A stretch of 64,000 nucleotides of DNA from Pseudomonas flexibilis (GCF_000802425.1 NZ_JRUD01000008.1:113756-177755); one strand, 5' to 3'. Counted from the first letter of the stretch, positions 34,980 to 42,707 are shown. The notes: generated by a model from the sequence alone, not told the origin. Translations and numbers: made by a program.

Positions 34980-34994
34980 TCGCGCGGCGCTTCC

Positions 34995-35010
34995 TTTACC
35001 CAGGCTTTAC
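34995..35010. promoter_or_regulatory. CpxR-type box upstream of the Spy/CpxP-like gene
   Basis: TTTAC-N6-TTTAC (on the minus strand GTAAA-N6-GTAAA) is a tandem repeat that agrees with the Enterobacterial CpxR consensus of two GTAAA half-sites a few bases apart. It lies about 80 bases upstream of the periplasmic protein gene and just after the response regulator gene. Binding is inferred. Confidence 0.6.
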
Positions 35011-35091
35011 CGTCGGCTGACCGCGCCTGACCTTCACATCCTTAGACTGGGCTCATCCGGAATCGCCGGAACGACTGAAGAGGATGTACTC

Positions 35092-35535
35092 ATGCGCAAG
35101 ACTCTCGCTGCCCTGCTGATCGCCGCCGCCCTCCCCGCCGCCGCCCTGGCCATGCCCGGCCCGTCGGCCCCCTGCGGCCCGGAGGCCATGCAAGGCATGC
35201 AACACAAGGGCTTCCACGGCAAGCATGATGGCGGCATGCGCGACCTCGACCTGACCCGCGAGCAGCGCCGCGAGATGCGCCGCATCATGGGCGAACAGCA
35301 CAAGGCTCATTGGGAAATCAACCAGCGCTACCTGGACAAGCTGCCGCAGAAAGAGCGCGAAGCCATGCAGAAGGAAATGCGCGACAACCGCGAGAAGCGC
35401 CAGCAGGAAGTGCGCAAGCTGCTGACACCCGAACAGCAGAAGCGCTTCGACGAGATGCGCAAGGCCATGGACGAGCGCCAGGCCGAGTGGAGCGAGTTCC
35501 AGGAGTGGAAGGCCGACAAGGCCAAAGCCCGGTAA
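35092..35535 (+). CDS. Spy/CpxP-like periplasmic protein (LTxxQ family)
   Basis: The 147-residue protein has a signal peptide (MRKTLAALLIAAALPAAALA). Its highly charged helical body contains two LTxxQ-type motifs, LTREQRREM (about 54-62) and LTPEQQKRF (about 111-119). In E. coli, CpxP and Spy of this family damp the Cpx kinase or act as ATP-independent chaperones. Its place between regulator and kinase suggests the same here. A strong terminator follows. Confidence 0.88.
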   Translation: MRKTLAALLIAAALPAAALAMPGPSAPCGPEAMQGMQHKGFHGKHDGGMRDLDLTREQRREMRRIMGEQHKAHWEINQRYLDKLPQKEREAMQKEMRDNREKRQQEVRKLLTPEQQKRFDEMRKAMDERQAEWSEFQEWKADKAKAR

Positions 35536-35554
35536 TATCCACACCCACCGTAAC

Positions 35555-35586
35555 GCCGGTCAGGTCACAGCCTGACCGGCATTTTT
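35555..35586 (+). terminator. Terminator after the Spy-like gene
   Basis: GCCGGTCAGG / CCTGACCGGC makes a 10-base stem with a six-base loop followed by ATTTTTG. It would end part of the transcription before the kinase gene, giving excess Spy-like protein over kinase. Confidence 0.85.
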
Positions 35587-35602
35587 GCTTCCGGAGAATG
35601 CC

Positions 35603-36919
35603 GTGCGCTCGATCTTCTGGCGAATCCTGGCGAGCTTCTGGCTGGCCCTGGCCCTGGTGGCCGGCCTGTCGCTGCTGCTGGGCCGCACCCTGAATCAGGA
35701 TTCGTGGATCCTGGCGCGCCATCCGGTGGTCAAGGACCTCGCCGAGCGCTGGACCCAGATCTATGAAAGACAGGGGGCGGCCAGGGCCCAGCAGTTCCTC
35801 GAAGCCGTGCGCCGCGAACACCGTATCGACGTGCAGGTGTTCGACGACAGTGGCGAGCCGTTGCTGCGCGGCACCACGCCACGTCGCATCGCCGCTCTGG
35901 AAGGCCCCCGGGCCCGCGGGCAGCACCTACCCTGGCGGCGCCTGGGAACCGATTACACCAGTCCGCAGACGGGCGATACCTACCTCTTTCTGTACCGCAT
36001 TCCCCATACGGAACTGGCCGCCTGGCATCGCGACAGCCTGCTCTGGCCGCTGAGTGCGCTGGGCATCGCGCTGGTGGTGCTCACCCTGTTCAGCCTGCTG
36101 CTGACCCTGGCCATCAGCCGGCCGCTCAACCGCCTGCGCAGCGCGGTGCACGACCTGGGACAGACGACCTATCAGCAGAACAGCCTGGCGGCGCTGGCGG
36201 CGCGCAAGGATGAATTCGGCGTGCTGGCCGGCGACTTCAACCGCATGGGCGAACGCCTGCAGGGGCTGATCAACAGCCAGCGCCAATTGCTGCGCGACGT
36301 TTCCCATGAGCTGCGCTCGCCGTTGGCGCGCCTGCGCATCGCCCTGGCGCTGTCGGAACGGGCCGACGACGCAGAGCGGGCCAGGCTCTGGCCACGCCTG
36401 AATCAGGAGTGCGATCGCCTCGAGGCACTGATCAGCGAAATCCTGGCCCTGGCCCGCCTCGACAGCAACCCCGGTGCCAGCCATGCCATCGACGTGGCCG
36501 AGCTGCTCGGCCGGCTGCGCGACGACGCGCGGCTGACAGCACCCGAGCAGGAAATCCGCCTCGAGATGGAGCCCGGCCTGACCCTGCTGGGTTGGCCGGA
36601 CATGCTGGAGCGGGCGGTAGACAATCTGCTGCGCAACGCATTGCGCTTCGGTCCACAAGGCCAGCCCGTCGAGGTGCGCGCCGAGCGGCACCAGGGTCGT
36701 CTGGTATTGAGCGTGCGCGACCATGGCCCCGGTGTTCCGGACGAGCATCTGGGCCAACTCGGCGAACCGTTCTTCCGGGCACCGGGCCAGGCCGCTGCGG
36801 GCTACGGCCTGGGTCTGGCCATTGCTCGCCGGGCGGCCGAACGTCATGGTGGGCAACTCTTGCTGGCCAATCATCCCGAAGGCGGCTTCATCGCCACCCT
36901 CGACCTGCCACTGGCCTAA
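35603..36919 (+). CDS. Sensor histidine kinase (CpxA-like)
   Basis: The 438-residue protein has two membrane helices (about 8-28 and 147-170) around a periplasmic domain, then HAMP (about 171-222) and the H-box DVSHELRSPLARLR with His235. The ATPase domain has NLLRNALRFGP, DHGPGVPDEHLG and GYGLGLAIARR. The GTG start (VRSIFWRILAS) has GGAG six bases upstream. It is the partner of the response regulator and probably senses envelope stress; the terminator in front lowers its level. Confidence 0.92.
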   Translation: MRSIFWRILASFWLALALVAGLSLLLGRTLNQDSWILARHPVVKDLAERWTQIYERQGAARAQQFLEAVRREHRIDVQVFDDSGEPLLRGTTPRRIAALEGPRARGQHLPWRRLGTDYTSPQTGDTYLFLYRIPHTELAAWHRDSLLWPLSALGIALVVLTLFSLLLTLAISRPLNRLRSAVHDLGQTTYQQNSLAALAARKDEFGVLAGDFNRMGERLQGLINSQRQLLRDVSHELRSPLARLRIALALSERADDAERARLWPRLNQECDRLEALISEILALARLDSNPGASHAIDVAELLGRLRDDARLTAPEQEIRLEMEPGLTLLGWPDMLERAVDNLLRNALRFGPQGQPVEVRAERHQGRLVLSVRDHGPGVPDEHLGQLGEPFFRAPGQAAAGYGLGLAIARRAAERHGGQLLLANHPEGGFIATLDLPLA

Positions 36920-36921
36920 CG

Positions 36922-38010
36922 TCAGCCGCCCACCTGCCGCGCCGGCGCGGACTCTTCCGGCGCCGCCATGTGCTTCAGGCCTTCATCCAGGGTCACCAAC
37001 TCGGCATGCAGCGCACACGCCGCCTGCAGCATGGGCACCGCCAGGGCGGCGCCGCTGCCGTCGCCGAGCAGCAGGTCCAGCTGCAACAACGGCTCGGCCT
37101 TGAGCGCATCCAGCAACCAGTGGTGGCCCGGTTCGGCGGTGCAATGGGAGAACAGCAACCAGGGGCGGCATCGGGGATTCAAGTGAGTGGCCAGCAAGGC
37201 GGCGACGGTGCTGACAAAACCATCCACCAGCACTGGCACGCCCAGCTGGGCGCAGCCCAGGTAGGCACCGGTCAACGCGGCGATCTCGAAGCCGCCGAGG
37301 CTCTGCAGCAGACCCAGCGGATTGGCCAGCGAGGCCTCGTGCCGCTCCAGGGCTGCTTCGATGAGGGTTCGTTTGCGCGCCACGCCGGCGGCGTCCAGTC
37401 CACAGCCGGGACCGACCATCAGCTCCGCGGGGCAGCCAAGCAAGGCACAGGCCAGCGCACTGGCGGCCGTGCTGGACCCCACCCCCAGGGCACCGCCGAT
37501 GAACAGGTCGAGATTGGCGGCCATCGCACGCTCTGCCGCTTCGCGCCCGGATTGCAGGGCGACCAGGCACTGCGCCGGCGTCATGGCATCCTCGACCAGG
37601 AAGTTGCGCGTACCGGCGGCCAGTTGCAGATGGCGCACCCCCGGCAGCCCTGTCGAGGGACGCACGGTACCCAGATCGATGATGTCCAGCGTGGCATCCA
37701 GCCGCCTGGCCAGGATGGCCAACGTCGACACACCCTCGGCAAGATTGCCGAGCATCATGCCGGTTACCGGGCGCGGCACGGCCGACACACCCACTTCGGC
37801 CACACCATGGTCGGCGACGAACAGATAGCATCCCAGGCGGGACAGCTGGGGCAGCTCCCTCCCCTGCTGGGCAGCAAGACGGATCACGACGGGTTCCAGC
37901 CGGCCAAGGGCGCGGACCGGCTTGAGCTGGCGACGCTGGCGCTCGGTGGCCTTGCGCAAGGCGACATGGTCCAGCGACTGACAGGGTTCCTGCCACCAAA
38001 ACAGGCTCAT
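36922..38010 (-). CDS. CobT-like phosphoribosyltransferase paralogue with altered catalytic residues
   Basis: The 362-residue protein aligns over its whole length with CobT (nicotinate-nucleotide:dimethylbenzimidazole phosphoribosyltransferase of cobamide synthesis): SLGRLE-like LGRLEPVVIRLA, VADHGVAEVGVSA, VGPGCGLDAAGV and GFVSTVAALLA. However, the GELGMANTT motif reads GALGVGSST, giving Ala174 where the catalytic Glu is expected. The LGEGSGAAL motif reads LGDGSGAAL (Asp317). No other cobalamin genes or B12 riboswitch are adjacent. It may have another substrate or be regulatory. The start MSLFWWQEP was chosen by family fit. Confidence 0.8.
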   Translation of the reverse strand: MSLFWWQEPCQSLDHVALRKATERQRRQLKPVRALGRLEPVVIRLAAQQGRELPQLSRLGCYLFVADHGVAEVGVSAVPRPVTGMMLGNLAEGVSTLAILARRLDATLDIIDLGTVRPSTGLPGVRHLQLAAGTRNFLVEDAMTPAQCLVALQSGREAAERAMAANLDLFIGGALGVGSSTAASALACALLGCPAELMVGPGCGLDAAGVARKRTLIEAALERHEASLANPLGLLQSLGGFEIAALTGAYLGCAQLGVPVLVDGFVSTVAALLATHLNPRCRPWLLFSHCTAEPGHHWLLDALKAEPLLQLDLLLGDGSGAALAVPMLQAACALHAELVTLDEGLKHMAAPEESAPARQVGG

Positions 38011-38107
38011 GAGGCGGCTCCTTGTGGTACTCGCGGACCCGCCGCGAACTGATCCCTTATTTCCGTTTGGCGCGGCCCGGATACGGGCCTGGACGCTACT
38101 GCACAAA

Positions 38108-38147
38108 CGGGCGGCATTATAGGAGAGCTAGGGAAGAATGCCGCCCG
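38108..38147 (-). other. Hairpin with internal TATAAT upstream of the cobT-like gene
   Basis: CGGGCGGCATT (38108-38118) is perfectly inverted at 38137-38147. On the minus strand TATAAT is at 38116-38121, so a -10 box for the CobT-like gene overlaps one arm. The element could be a terminator for the upstream lipoprotein gene, a promoter, or both. No good -35 is visible. Confidence 0.4.
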
Positions 38148-38184
38148 GAAGGGCGACAGAAATGGTCATTCTTTGGTCGTAACG

Positions 38185-38700
38185 TCAGCGATGTGCCAGC
38201 TCTTTGTCGTCAATTAGCCGTTTGCCGCCAATAAAGGCCTTCGCCCAATACCGATTGGACAGACTGTCCAGGCGCACCGTCCCCCCCGAGGAGGGCGCAT
38301 GCACGAAACGCCCCTCGCCCACATAGATGCCCGCGTGGCTGACCTTCCCCCAACCGCTGGTGGCGAAAAGCACCAGATCGCCCGGTTGCAGCGCCTGACG
38401 CTTTACCGCCGGAACGCCGAGCTCGCCCAGCTGGCGCGTGGTACGCGGCAGCACGATACCCGCGGCATCCCGATAGACGAAGCCGATCAGCCCGCTGCAA
38501 TCGAAGCCGCTTTCCGGCGTGTTGCCACCCCAGCGGTACGGCGTGCCCACCAGGCCGATGGCACGGAACAGCACGTCGCTGGGCTGTGCAGAGGCCGAGC
38601 GCGCGGTATAGACGACGCCAGAATCCGGCTGATGGGAGGAACAGGCAGCCAGCAGGCCGAACAGGACAGGCCAGAGCAGTAGGCGAACTGCGGTGGACAT
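38185..38700 (-). CDS. NlpC/P60 family lipoprotein (peptidoglycan endopeptidase-like)
   Basis: The 171-residue protein has a lipobox (FGLLAAC, Cys20) and a C-terminal NlpC/P60 domain. The catalytic triad is visible: Cys in SGFDCSGLIGFVY (about residue 68), His in SHAGIYVG (about 120) and His in FVHAPSSGG (about 133). Such enzymes cut the gamma-D-Glu-DAP bond of peptidoglycan stems in the periplasm. A second related gene lies 160 bases upstream on the same strand, so they look like a tandem duplication. The ATG giving MSTAVRLLLWP was chosen for the signal peptide. Confidence 0.92.
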   Translation of the reverse strand: MSTAVRLLLWPVLFGLLAACSSHQPDSGVVYTARSASAQPSDVLFRAIGLVGTPYRWGGNTPESGFDCSGLIGFVYRDAAGIVLPRTTRQLGELGVPAVKRQALQPGDLVLFATSGWGKVSHAGIYVGEGRFVHAPSSGGTVRLDSLSNRYWAKAFIGGKRLIDDKELAHR

Positions 38701-38793
38701 TGCGGGCTCCTCGGACGAGAGAGCAATCACTTTGCCCAGTGTTGACGGCGAGAGCAACCCGGGGTGGCCCGCGCGGCGTTTGTGCAGGCCTCA

Positions 38794-38814
38794 CGCGACT
38801 GAAGTCGCTCCTAC
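38794..38814. repeat. Solo REP-like core
   Basis: CGCGACTGAAGTCGCTCCT followed by AC (21 bases in all) contains the palindrome GCGACT-GA-AGTCGC. The identical 21-base sequence recurs at 44787-44807. It lies between the two NlpC/P60 genes. Confidence 0.7.
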
Positions 38815-38860
38815 AGGCTCGTGCGGGGCGCCGCTGCTGCAGGAGTGGCCTCAGCCACGA

Positions 38861-39469
38861 TCAGCGCTCCAGCCGGGCCAGATTCAGGGGCTGCGGCTCG
38901 CTGCCCAGCACGCGCTTGGCTTGCAGGTAGCGCGGCGCCCAGTAGCCCTGGTCGAGTCGGTCCACCCGCACGCCGCTGCGGCGGCTGGCGGAATGGACGA
39001 AGCGGTTGTCGCCGATATAGATGCCGGCATGATCCACGCGCCCGTGGCGACGGGTGCTGAAGAACACGATGTCGCCGGGCTGTAGCTCCTCGCGGGCGAC
39101 CTTGGGGGCATCGTAGCGAATCATCTGACGCGTGGAGCGCGGCAGACGAATGCCCGCCTCGTTGTGGAACAGGTAGCCAATGAAGCCACTGCAGTCGAAA
39201 CCACTCTTGACCGAGGTACCACCATAGCGATAGCGGGTACCGACCAGTTGAAGGCCGCGATCCAGCAGGCGTTCCACCCGGCGCTCCTGCTGGCGCTGCT
39301 CCAGCGCCAACTGGCGTGCGTCTTCCAGTTCGGACTCGAGGTCCGCCAGACGGGTGTGGGCTTCACGCAGGGCCGTGGGTTCGGGGAGCGACTGGGCAGG
39401 CGTCGTGGCGCAGCCCACGAGGAGCGTGGCGAGGGCGAGGGGCACGAGGGCAGCAAGGCGGTTGGGCAT
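38861..39469 (-). CDS. NlpC/P60 family lipoprotein, second copy
   Basis: The 202-residue protein has a lipobox (TLLVGC, Cys19), then a short coiled-coil region rich in Glu, Arg and Gln (about 30-70), and an NlpC/P60 domain. The catalytic residues are in SGFDCSGFIGYLF, DHAGIYIG and FVHSASRRSG. It differs from its downstream neighbour mainly by the coiled-coil linker, which may set its reach or partner. Both probably act on peptidoglycan from a membrane anchor. Confidence 0.92.
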   Translation of the reverse strand: MPNRLAALVPLALATLLVGCATTPAQSLPEPTALREAHTRLADLESELEDARQLALEQRQQERRVERLLDRGLQLVGTRYRYGGTSVKSGFDCSGFIGYLFHNEAGIRLPRSTRQMIRYDAPKVAREELQPGDIVFFSTRRHGRVDHAGIYIGDNRFVHSASRRSGVRVDRLDQGYWAPRYLQAKRVLGSEPQPLNLARLER

Positions 39470-39594
39470 GGCTCGATCGTGTCATGGCAAAAAACAGTGC
39501 GCGGACTATGCCTACCCAGGGATCGATTTTCAAAAACTATCGATCAACGGTATTTGACCGAAGCGGTTAGCACAACAACGCCAATGCGCCCGTT

Positions 39595-40266
39595 TCAGTG
39601 ATTGACGGTCAGCGCCAGCATCATCGACAACTGGCACAGCGGCCGACCACTCTCCGCTCGCCAGGCGTTGAAGGCGGCTTGCACCGCCGCCAGGTCGCGC
39701 TGGCTGCTCGGCGTCTTGTCAACGATGCCCTGGGCCTTGAGTGCGGCCACCACGTCCTCGCTGGGGATGAAGGTATCCTTGCCTACCATGCGCAGCAGAC
39801 GCGGCGCGGACAGCCCGCCCAGCTGGTTGCCGTGCTTGGCCAGGTAACGCCACAGGCCGACGATGTCCTCGCCCGGCCAGTCGGCCAGGAAGGCGCCGAA
39901 GCTGCCGTGCTCGGCCGCGATCTCGAGAATCATCTGCGCATTGCTCGGCACGCTGGCCAGCTTGCCCGCGTGGCGAATCAGCCGGGCGTCACCCATCAAC
40001 CGCTCCAGGTGCTCGGCGCCCATCAGCACCACCTTCTGCGGCACGAAACCGAAGAACGCCTCCTCGAAGGCCGGCCACTTGGCATCCACCAGGCTGTGCT
40101 TGAGGCCCGCGCGGAAGACCCGCAGGCTGATCTGCGACAGGTAGCGGTCGTCCGGCACGGCGCGCAGCGTCTCGGCGCTCGCCGGCACTGGCAGCCGCGC
40201 CTCCAGCGCCTCGGCAGAGCCGAAGCGGTTGAGGCAGTATTCGTGAAGCCAGCGGTAGTCACGCAT
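39595..40266 (-). CDS. DNA-3-methyladenine glycosylase I-like protein
   Basis: The 223-residue helical protein resembles the DNA-3-methyladenine glycosylase I superfamily, with ISLRVFRAGLKHSLVDAKWPAFEEAF (about 46-71) and NAQMILEIA. The N-terminal Cys-Trp zinc motif of TagI is absent: the protein begins MRDYRWLHEYCLNRFG, so the classic zinc snap cannot form. It may be a divergent glycosylase or a non-enzymatic relative. It lies downstream of the DAHP synthase gene on the same strand, 95 bases away. Confidence 0.75.
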   Translation of the reverse strand: MRDYRWLHEYCLNRFGSAEALEARLPVPASAETLRAVPDDRYLSQISLRVFRAGLKHSLVDAKWPAFEEAFFGFVPQKVVLMGAEHLERLMGDARLIRHAGKLASVPSNAQMILEIAAEHGSFGAFLADWPGEDIVGLWRYLAKHGNQLGGLSAPRLLRMVGKDTFIPSEDVVAALKAQGIVDKTPSSQRDLAAVQAAFNAWRAESGRPLCQLSMMLALTVNH

Positions 40267-40361
40267 GGGCAAGTGTCTCTTGGGGAGCGAAGCGGTGCAC
40301 AGAGTGCCCCGTCCGCTCCGTTGCGGCAACCGCACGGGGCGAACGCGGCTCCGTAGGGTGG

Positions 40362-41423
40362 TCAACCGCGCAGGCGGCTGGCGGCCTCGCGCAATAGTTG
40401 CTCGGTACCGCTCCAGCCCAGGCAGCCGTCGGTGACCGACACGCCATAGCGCAATTCACCGGACAGCGGCTGGCAGCCGTCGAACAGGTGGCTTTCCAGC
40501 ATGACGCCCCGCAGCGTGCGGTCGCCGGCCAGGCGTTGGGTCAGCACCTCCGCCAGCACCGCCGGCTGGCGCAGCGGGTCCTTGCCGCTGTTGGCATGAC
40601 TGCAATCGACCATGATGCGCGGGGCGATCCCCTGCTTCTCCAGCGCTGCGCGCGCCGCCGCGACGCTGGCCGCATCGAAGTTGGGGCCGGCATGCCCGCC
40701 ACGCAGCACCAGGTGGGTGTCGGGATTGCCGGCGGTTTCCACCAGCGCCGGGTGCCCCAGCGCATCGATGCCGAAGTGACTGTGCGGGTGGGCCGCCGAG
40801 CGCATGGCGTCACAGGCGATGCCCAGGCTGCCATCGGTGCCGTTCTTGAAGCCCACCGGCAGGTCCAGGCCGCTGACCAGCTCGCGGTGGATCTGCGATT
40901 CGCTGGTGCGCGCGCCGATGGCCGCCCAGGCCAGCAGGTCGTCGAAGTAGCCCGCCACCAGCGGCTGCAGCAGCTCGGTGGCGAGCGGCAGGCCCAGCGC
41001 CAGCATGTCGAGCATCAGGCGCCGCGACAGCGTGAGCCCTTCCGCCATGGCGTGACTGCCATCCAGGTGCGGATCGTAGGCCAGCCCTTTCCAACCGACC
41101 GTGGTGCGCGGCTTTTCCATGTAGGCGCGCATCACCAGCAGCAACTGGTCCTCCACCTCGGGCGCCAGATCAGACAGGCGACGGGCGTAATCCAGGGCGG
41201 CCTCGGGATCGTGGATGGAGCAGGGACCGACCACTACCAGCAGGCGCGGGTCGCGGCCATCGAGGATCGCGCGAACGGCCTGGCGCTGATCATGCACACG
41301 AGCGGCCAGGGCGGGCTCCAGCGGCAGGCGCTGGCGCAGCAGGGCGGGAGAAGGCAGGGGCTGAGCGATGCGTCGCGCGGCGACGGCAGGCTGGAGTGCG
41401 GCGAGTGGGGCGGAAGCGTTCAT
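40362..41423 (-). CDS. aroF: 3-deoxy-7-phosphoheptulonate (DAHP) synthase, class I
   Basis: This enzyme joins phosphoenolpyruvate and erythrose 4-phosphate in the first step of aromatic amino-acid synthesis. The 353-residue protein has VVGPCSIHDPEAALDYA (about 63-79), MRAYMEKPRTTVGWKG, GFKNGTDG (about 193-200), LRGGHAGPNF and VDCSHANSGK, all active-site blocks of the AroFGH type. Which amino acid inhibits it cannot be told, so the symbol is approximate. The 5' leader of about 400 bases holds two aromatic-residue-rich small ORFs and a terminator, implying attenuation control. Confidence 0.95.
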   Translation of the reverse strand: MNASAPLAALQPAVAARRIAQPLPSPALLRQRLPLEPALAARVHDQRQAVRAILDGRDPRLLVVVGPCSIHDPEAALDYARRLSDLAPEVEDQLLLVMRAYMEKPRTTVGWKGLAYDPHLDGSHAMAEGLTLSRRLMLDMLALGLPLATELLQPLVAGYFDDLLAWAAIGARTSESQIHRELVSGLDLPVGFKNGTDGSLGIACDAMRSAAHPHSHFGIDALGHPALVETAGNPDTHLVLRGGHAGPNFDAASVAAARAALEKQGIAPRIMVDCSHANSGKDPLRQPAVLAEVLTQRLAGDRTLRGVMLESHLFDGCQPLSGELRYGVSVTDGCLGWSGTEQLLREAASRLRG

Positions 41424-41441
41424 CTGGCAAATTCCTTGTGT

Positions 41442-41467
41442 GTGCCGGCGGCGGGGCCGCCCGGCAC
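41442..41467 (-). promoter_or_regulatory. Strong GC hairpin between leader ORF 2 and the DAHP synthase gene
   Basis: GTGCCGG (41442-41448) pairs with CCGGCAC (41461-41467) around a GC-rich centre. On the minus strand the hairpin begins at the stop codon of the second leader ORF and ends about 18 bases before the aroF start. A ribosome reaching or stalling in the leader would change its folding, so translational control is possible. Confidence 0.55.
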
Positions 41468-41565
41468 TAGCGAGTCGATCGTTCGAGTGGTGTCAGCGCG
41501 GCGGCAACGCGGCTAAATCGCCAGAAGGCACGGGTGTAGCGGTAAGCAGTGAGATAGCGGTACAT
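41467..41565 (-). CDS. Leader peptide 2 (Tyr/Phe/Trp-rich), 32 aa
   Basis: A 32-codon ORF starts MYRYLTAYRYTRAFWRFSR and ends at a TAG 43 bases before the DAHP synthase ATG. It has four Tyr, two Phe and one Trp in its first 17 residues. GAGGA lies about seven bases upstream of its ATG, so translation should be efficient. The composition and position are those of an amino-acid-sensing leader peptide. A strong hairpin starts at its stop codon. Too short for family assignment; the role is inferred from context. Confidence 0.65.
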   Translation of the reverse strand: MYRYLTAYRYTRAFWRFSRVAAALTPLERSTR

Positions 41566-41604
41566 GGTGTAGTCCTCGATGTGGTTGGCACGGCCTTGTG
41601 GGCC

Positions 41605-41645
41605 CGGAAAAACAAAACCCCCGGTCGGGTGGCCGACCGGGGGTT
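41605..41645 (-). terminator. Attenuator-type terminator in the DAHP synthase leader
   Basis: On the minus strand AACCCCCGGTCGG-CCAC-CCGACCGGGGGTT is a perfect 13-base stem with a four-base loop followed by TTGTTTTT. It lies 52 bases after leader ORF 1 and about 180 bases before the aroF start. Read-through would be needed to express aroF from the upstream promoter. Confidence 0.85.
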
Positions 41646-41697
41646 CTTGTGAAACGTTGCGGTAGGCGACCCTGTTTGCCGGGGCGCCTGCTGGGTA

Positions 41698-41820
41698 TCA
41701 GACGCCGGAGTGGCTAAACCAATACCCGTAGAAGAAATAACCAGTCGCTTCGACCGCGCAGCCGCATGCCAGGGCACGCGGGGCGCCGAGCGAAGCGGAA
41801 GATACGGTGTGGTCGAGCAT
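41698..41820 (-). CDS. Leader peptide 1 (Phe/Tyr/Trp-rich), 40 aa
   Basis: A 40-codon ORF starts MLDHTVSSASLG and ends with the run GYFFYGYWFSHSGV: three Tyr, three Phe and one Trp within eight codons. GGAG is ten bases before the ATG. Bases within the aromatic codons (GGGTAT) can pair with ATACCC just after the stop, as expected for a pause hairpin, and a true terminator follows. This is the classical arrangement of an attenuated aromatic biosynthesis gene. Confidence 0.7.
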   Translation of the reverse strand: MLDHTVSSASLGAPRALACGCAVEATGYFFYGYWFSHSGV

Positions 41821-41849
41821 GGGTCGGATTCTCCGAAACGATGGACCGG

Positions 41850-41879
41850 ACCTTACTGCAATCCACCGGCCCGGTTCAA
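41850..41879 (-). promoter_or_regulatory. Candidate promoter of the DAHP synthase leader transcript
   Basis: On the minus strand TTGAAC (41874-41879) and TAAGGT (41850-41855) are 18 bases apart, just after the ttcA stop. The transcript would start about 23 bases before leader ORF 1. The -10 match is moderate. Confidence 0.4.
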
Positions 41880-41882
41880 GCC

Positions 41883-42707
41883 TCAGATGCTCATCGCATC
41901 GATGAAGCGTGGCGTAGCGGCCTCGTCGATCTTCAGGCTCTTGAAGTCGTACAGGTTGCGGTCGGCCAGCTGCGAGGGCGCCACATTCTGCAGCGCGCGG
42001 AACATCACCTCGGTACGCCCCGGGCTCTTGCGCTCCCAGTCCAGCAGCATCTCCTTGACCACCTGACGCTGCAGGTTCTCCTGCGAACCGCACAGGTTGC
42101 ACGGGATGATCGGGAATTCCTGGAGTTTCGCGTAGGCCTCGATGTCCTTCTCGCTGCAGTAGGCCAGCGGGCGGATCACCACGTTGCGGCCATCGTCGGA
42201 ACGCAGCTTGGGTGGCATGGCCTTCAGGGTGCCGCCGTAGAACAGATTGAGGAAGAAGGTTTCCAGGATGTCGTCGCGGTGGTGCCCCAGCGCCATCTTG
42301 GTCGCGCCGATTTCGTCGGCGTAGGTGTACAGGGTGCCGCGACGCAGGCGCGAGCACAGCGAGCAGGTGGTCTTGCCCTCCGGGATCTTCTCCTTCACCA
42401 CCGAATAGGTGTCCTTCTCGATGATGTGGTACGGCACGCCGATGGATTCCAGGTACTGCGGCAACACGTGCTCGGGGAAGCCGGGCTGCTTCTGGTCGAG
42501 GTTCACCGCGACGATCTCGAAGCGGATCGGCGCCACCTTCTGCAGGTACAGCAGGATGTCCAGCAACGTGTAGCTGTCCTTGCCACCGGACAGACAGACC
42601 ATGATCTTGTCGCCGTCCTCGATCATGTTGAAGTCGGCGACCGCTTCGCCGACCAGCCGGCGCAGGCGTTTCTGCAGTTTGTTCTGGTTGACGGACAGCG
42701 TACCCAT
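41883..42707 (-). CDS. ttcA: tRNA 2-thiocytidine biosynthesis protein TtcA
   Basis: TtcA thiolates C32 of tRNAs with an iron-sulfur cluster. The 274-residue protein has the PP-loop [14 protein letters not shown] (about 37-50) and the two CxxC motifs TCSLCSR and PCNLCGS that hold the cluster. I use the ATG giving [14 protein letters not shown] 48-residue longer frame lacks family sequence and enters the divergent gap. It lies directly upstream of the aroF leader on the same strand. Confidence 0.96.
   Translation of the reverse strand: MGTLSVNQNKLQKRLRRLVGEAVADFNMIEDGDKIMVCLSGGKDSYTLLDILLYLQKVAPIRFEIVAVNLDQKQPGFPEHVLPQYLESIGVPYHIIEKDTYSVVKEKIPEGKTTCSLCSRLRRGTLYTYADEIGATKMALGHHRDDILETFFLNLFYGGTLKAMPPKLRSDDGRNVVIRPLAYCSEKDIEAYAKLQEFPIIPCNLCGSQENLQRQVVKEMLLDWERKSPGRTEVMFRALQNVAPSQLADRNLYDFKSLKIDEAATPRFIDAMSI

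Noticed and set aside
38011..38184. A cobalamin riboswitch in front of the CobT-like gene
   Set aside because: No B12-box or conserved core was seen, only a short hairpin with TATAAT.
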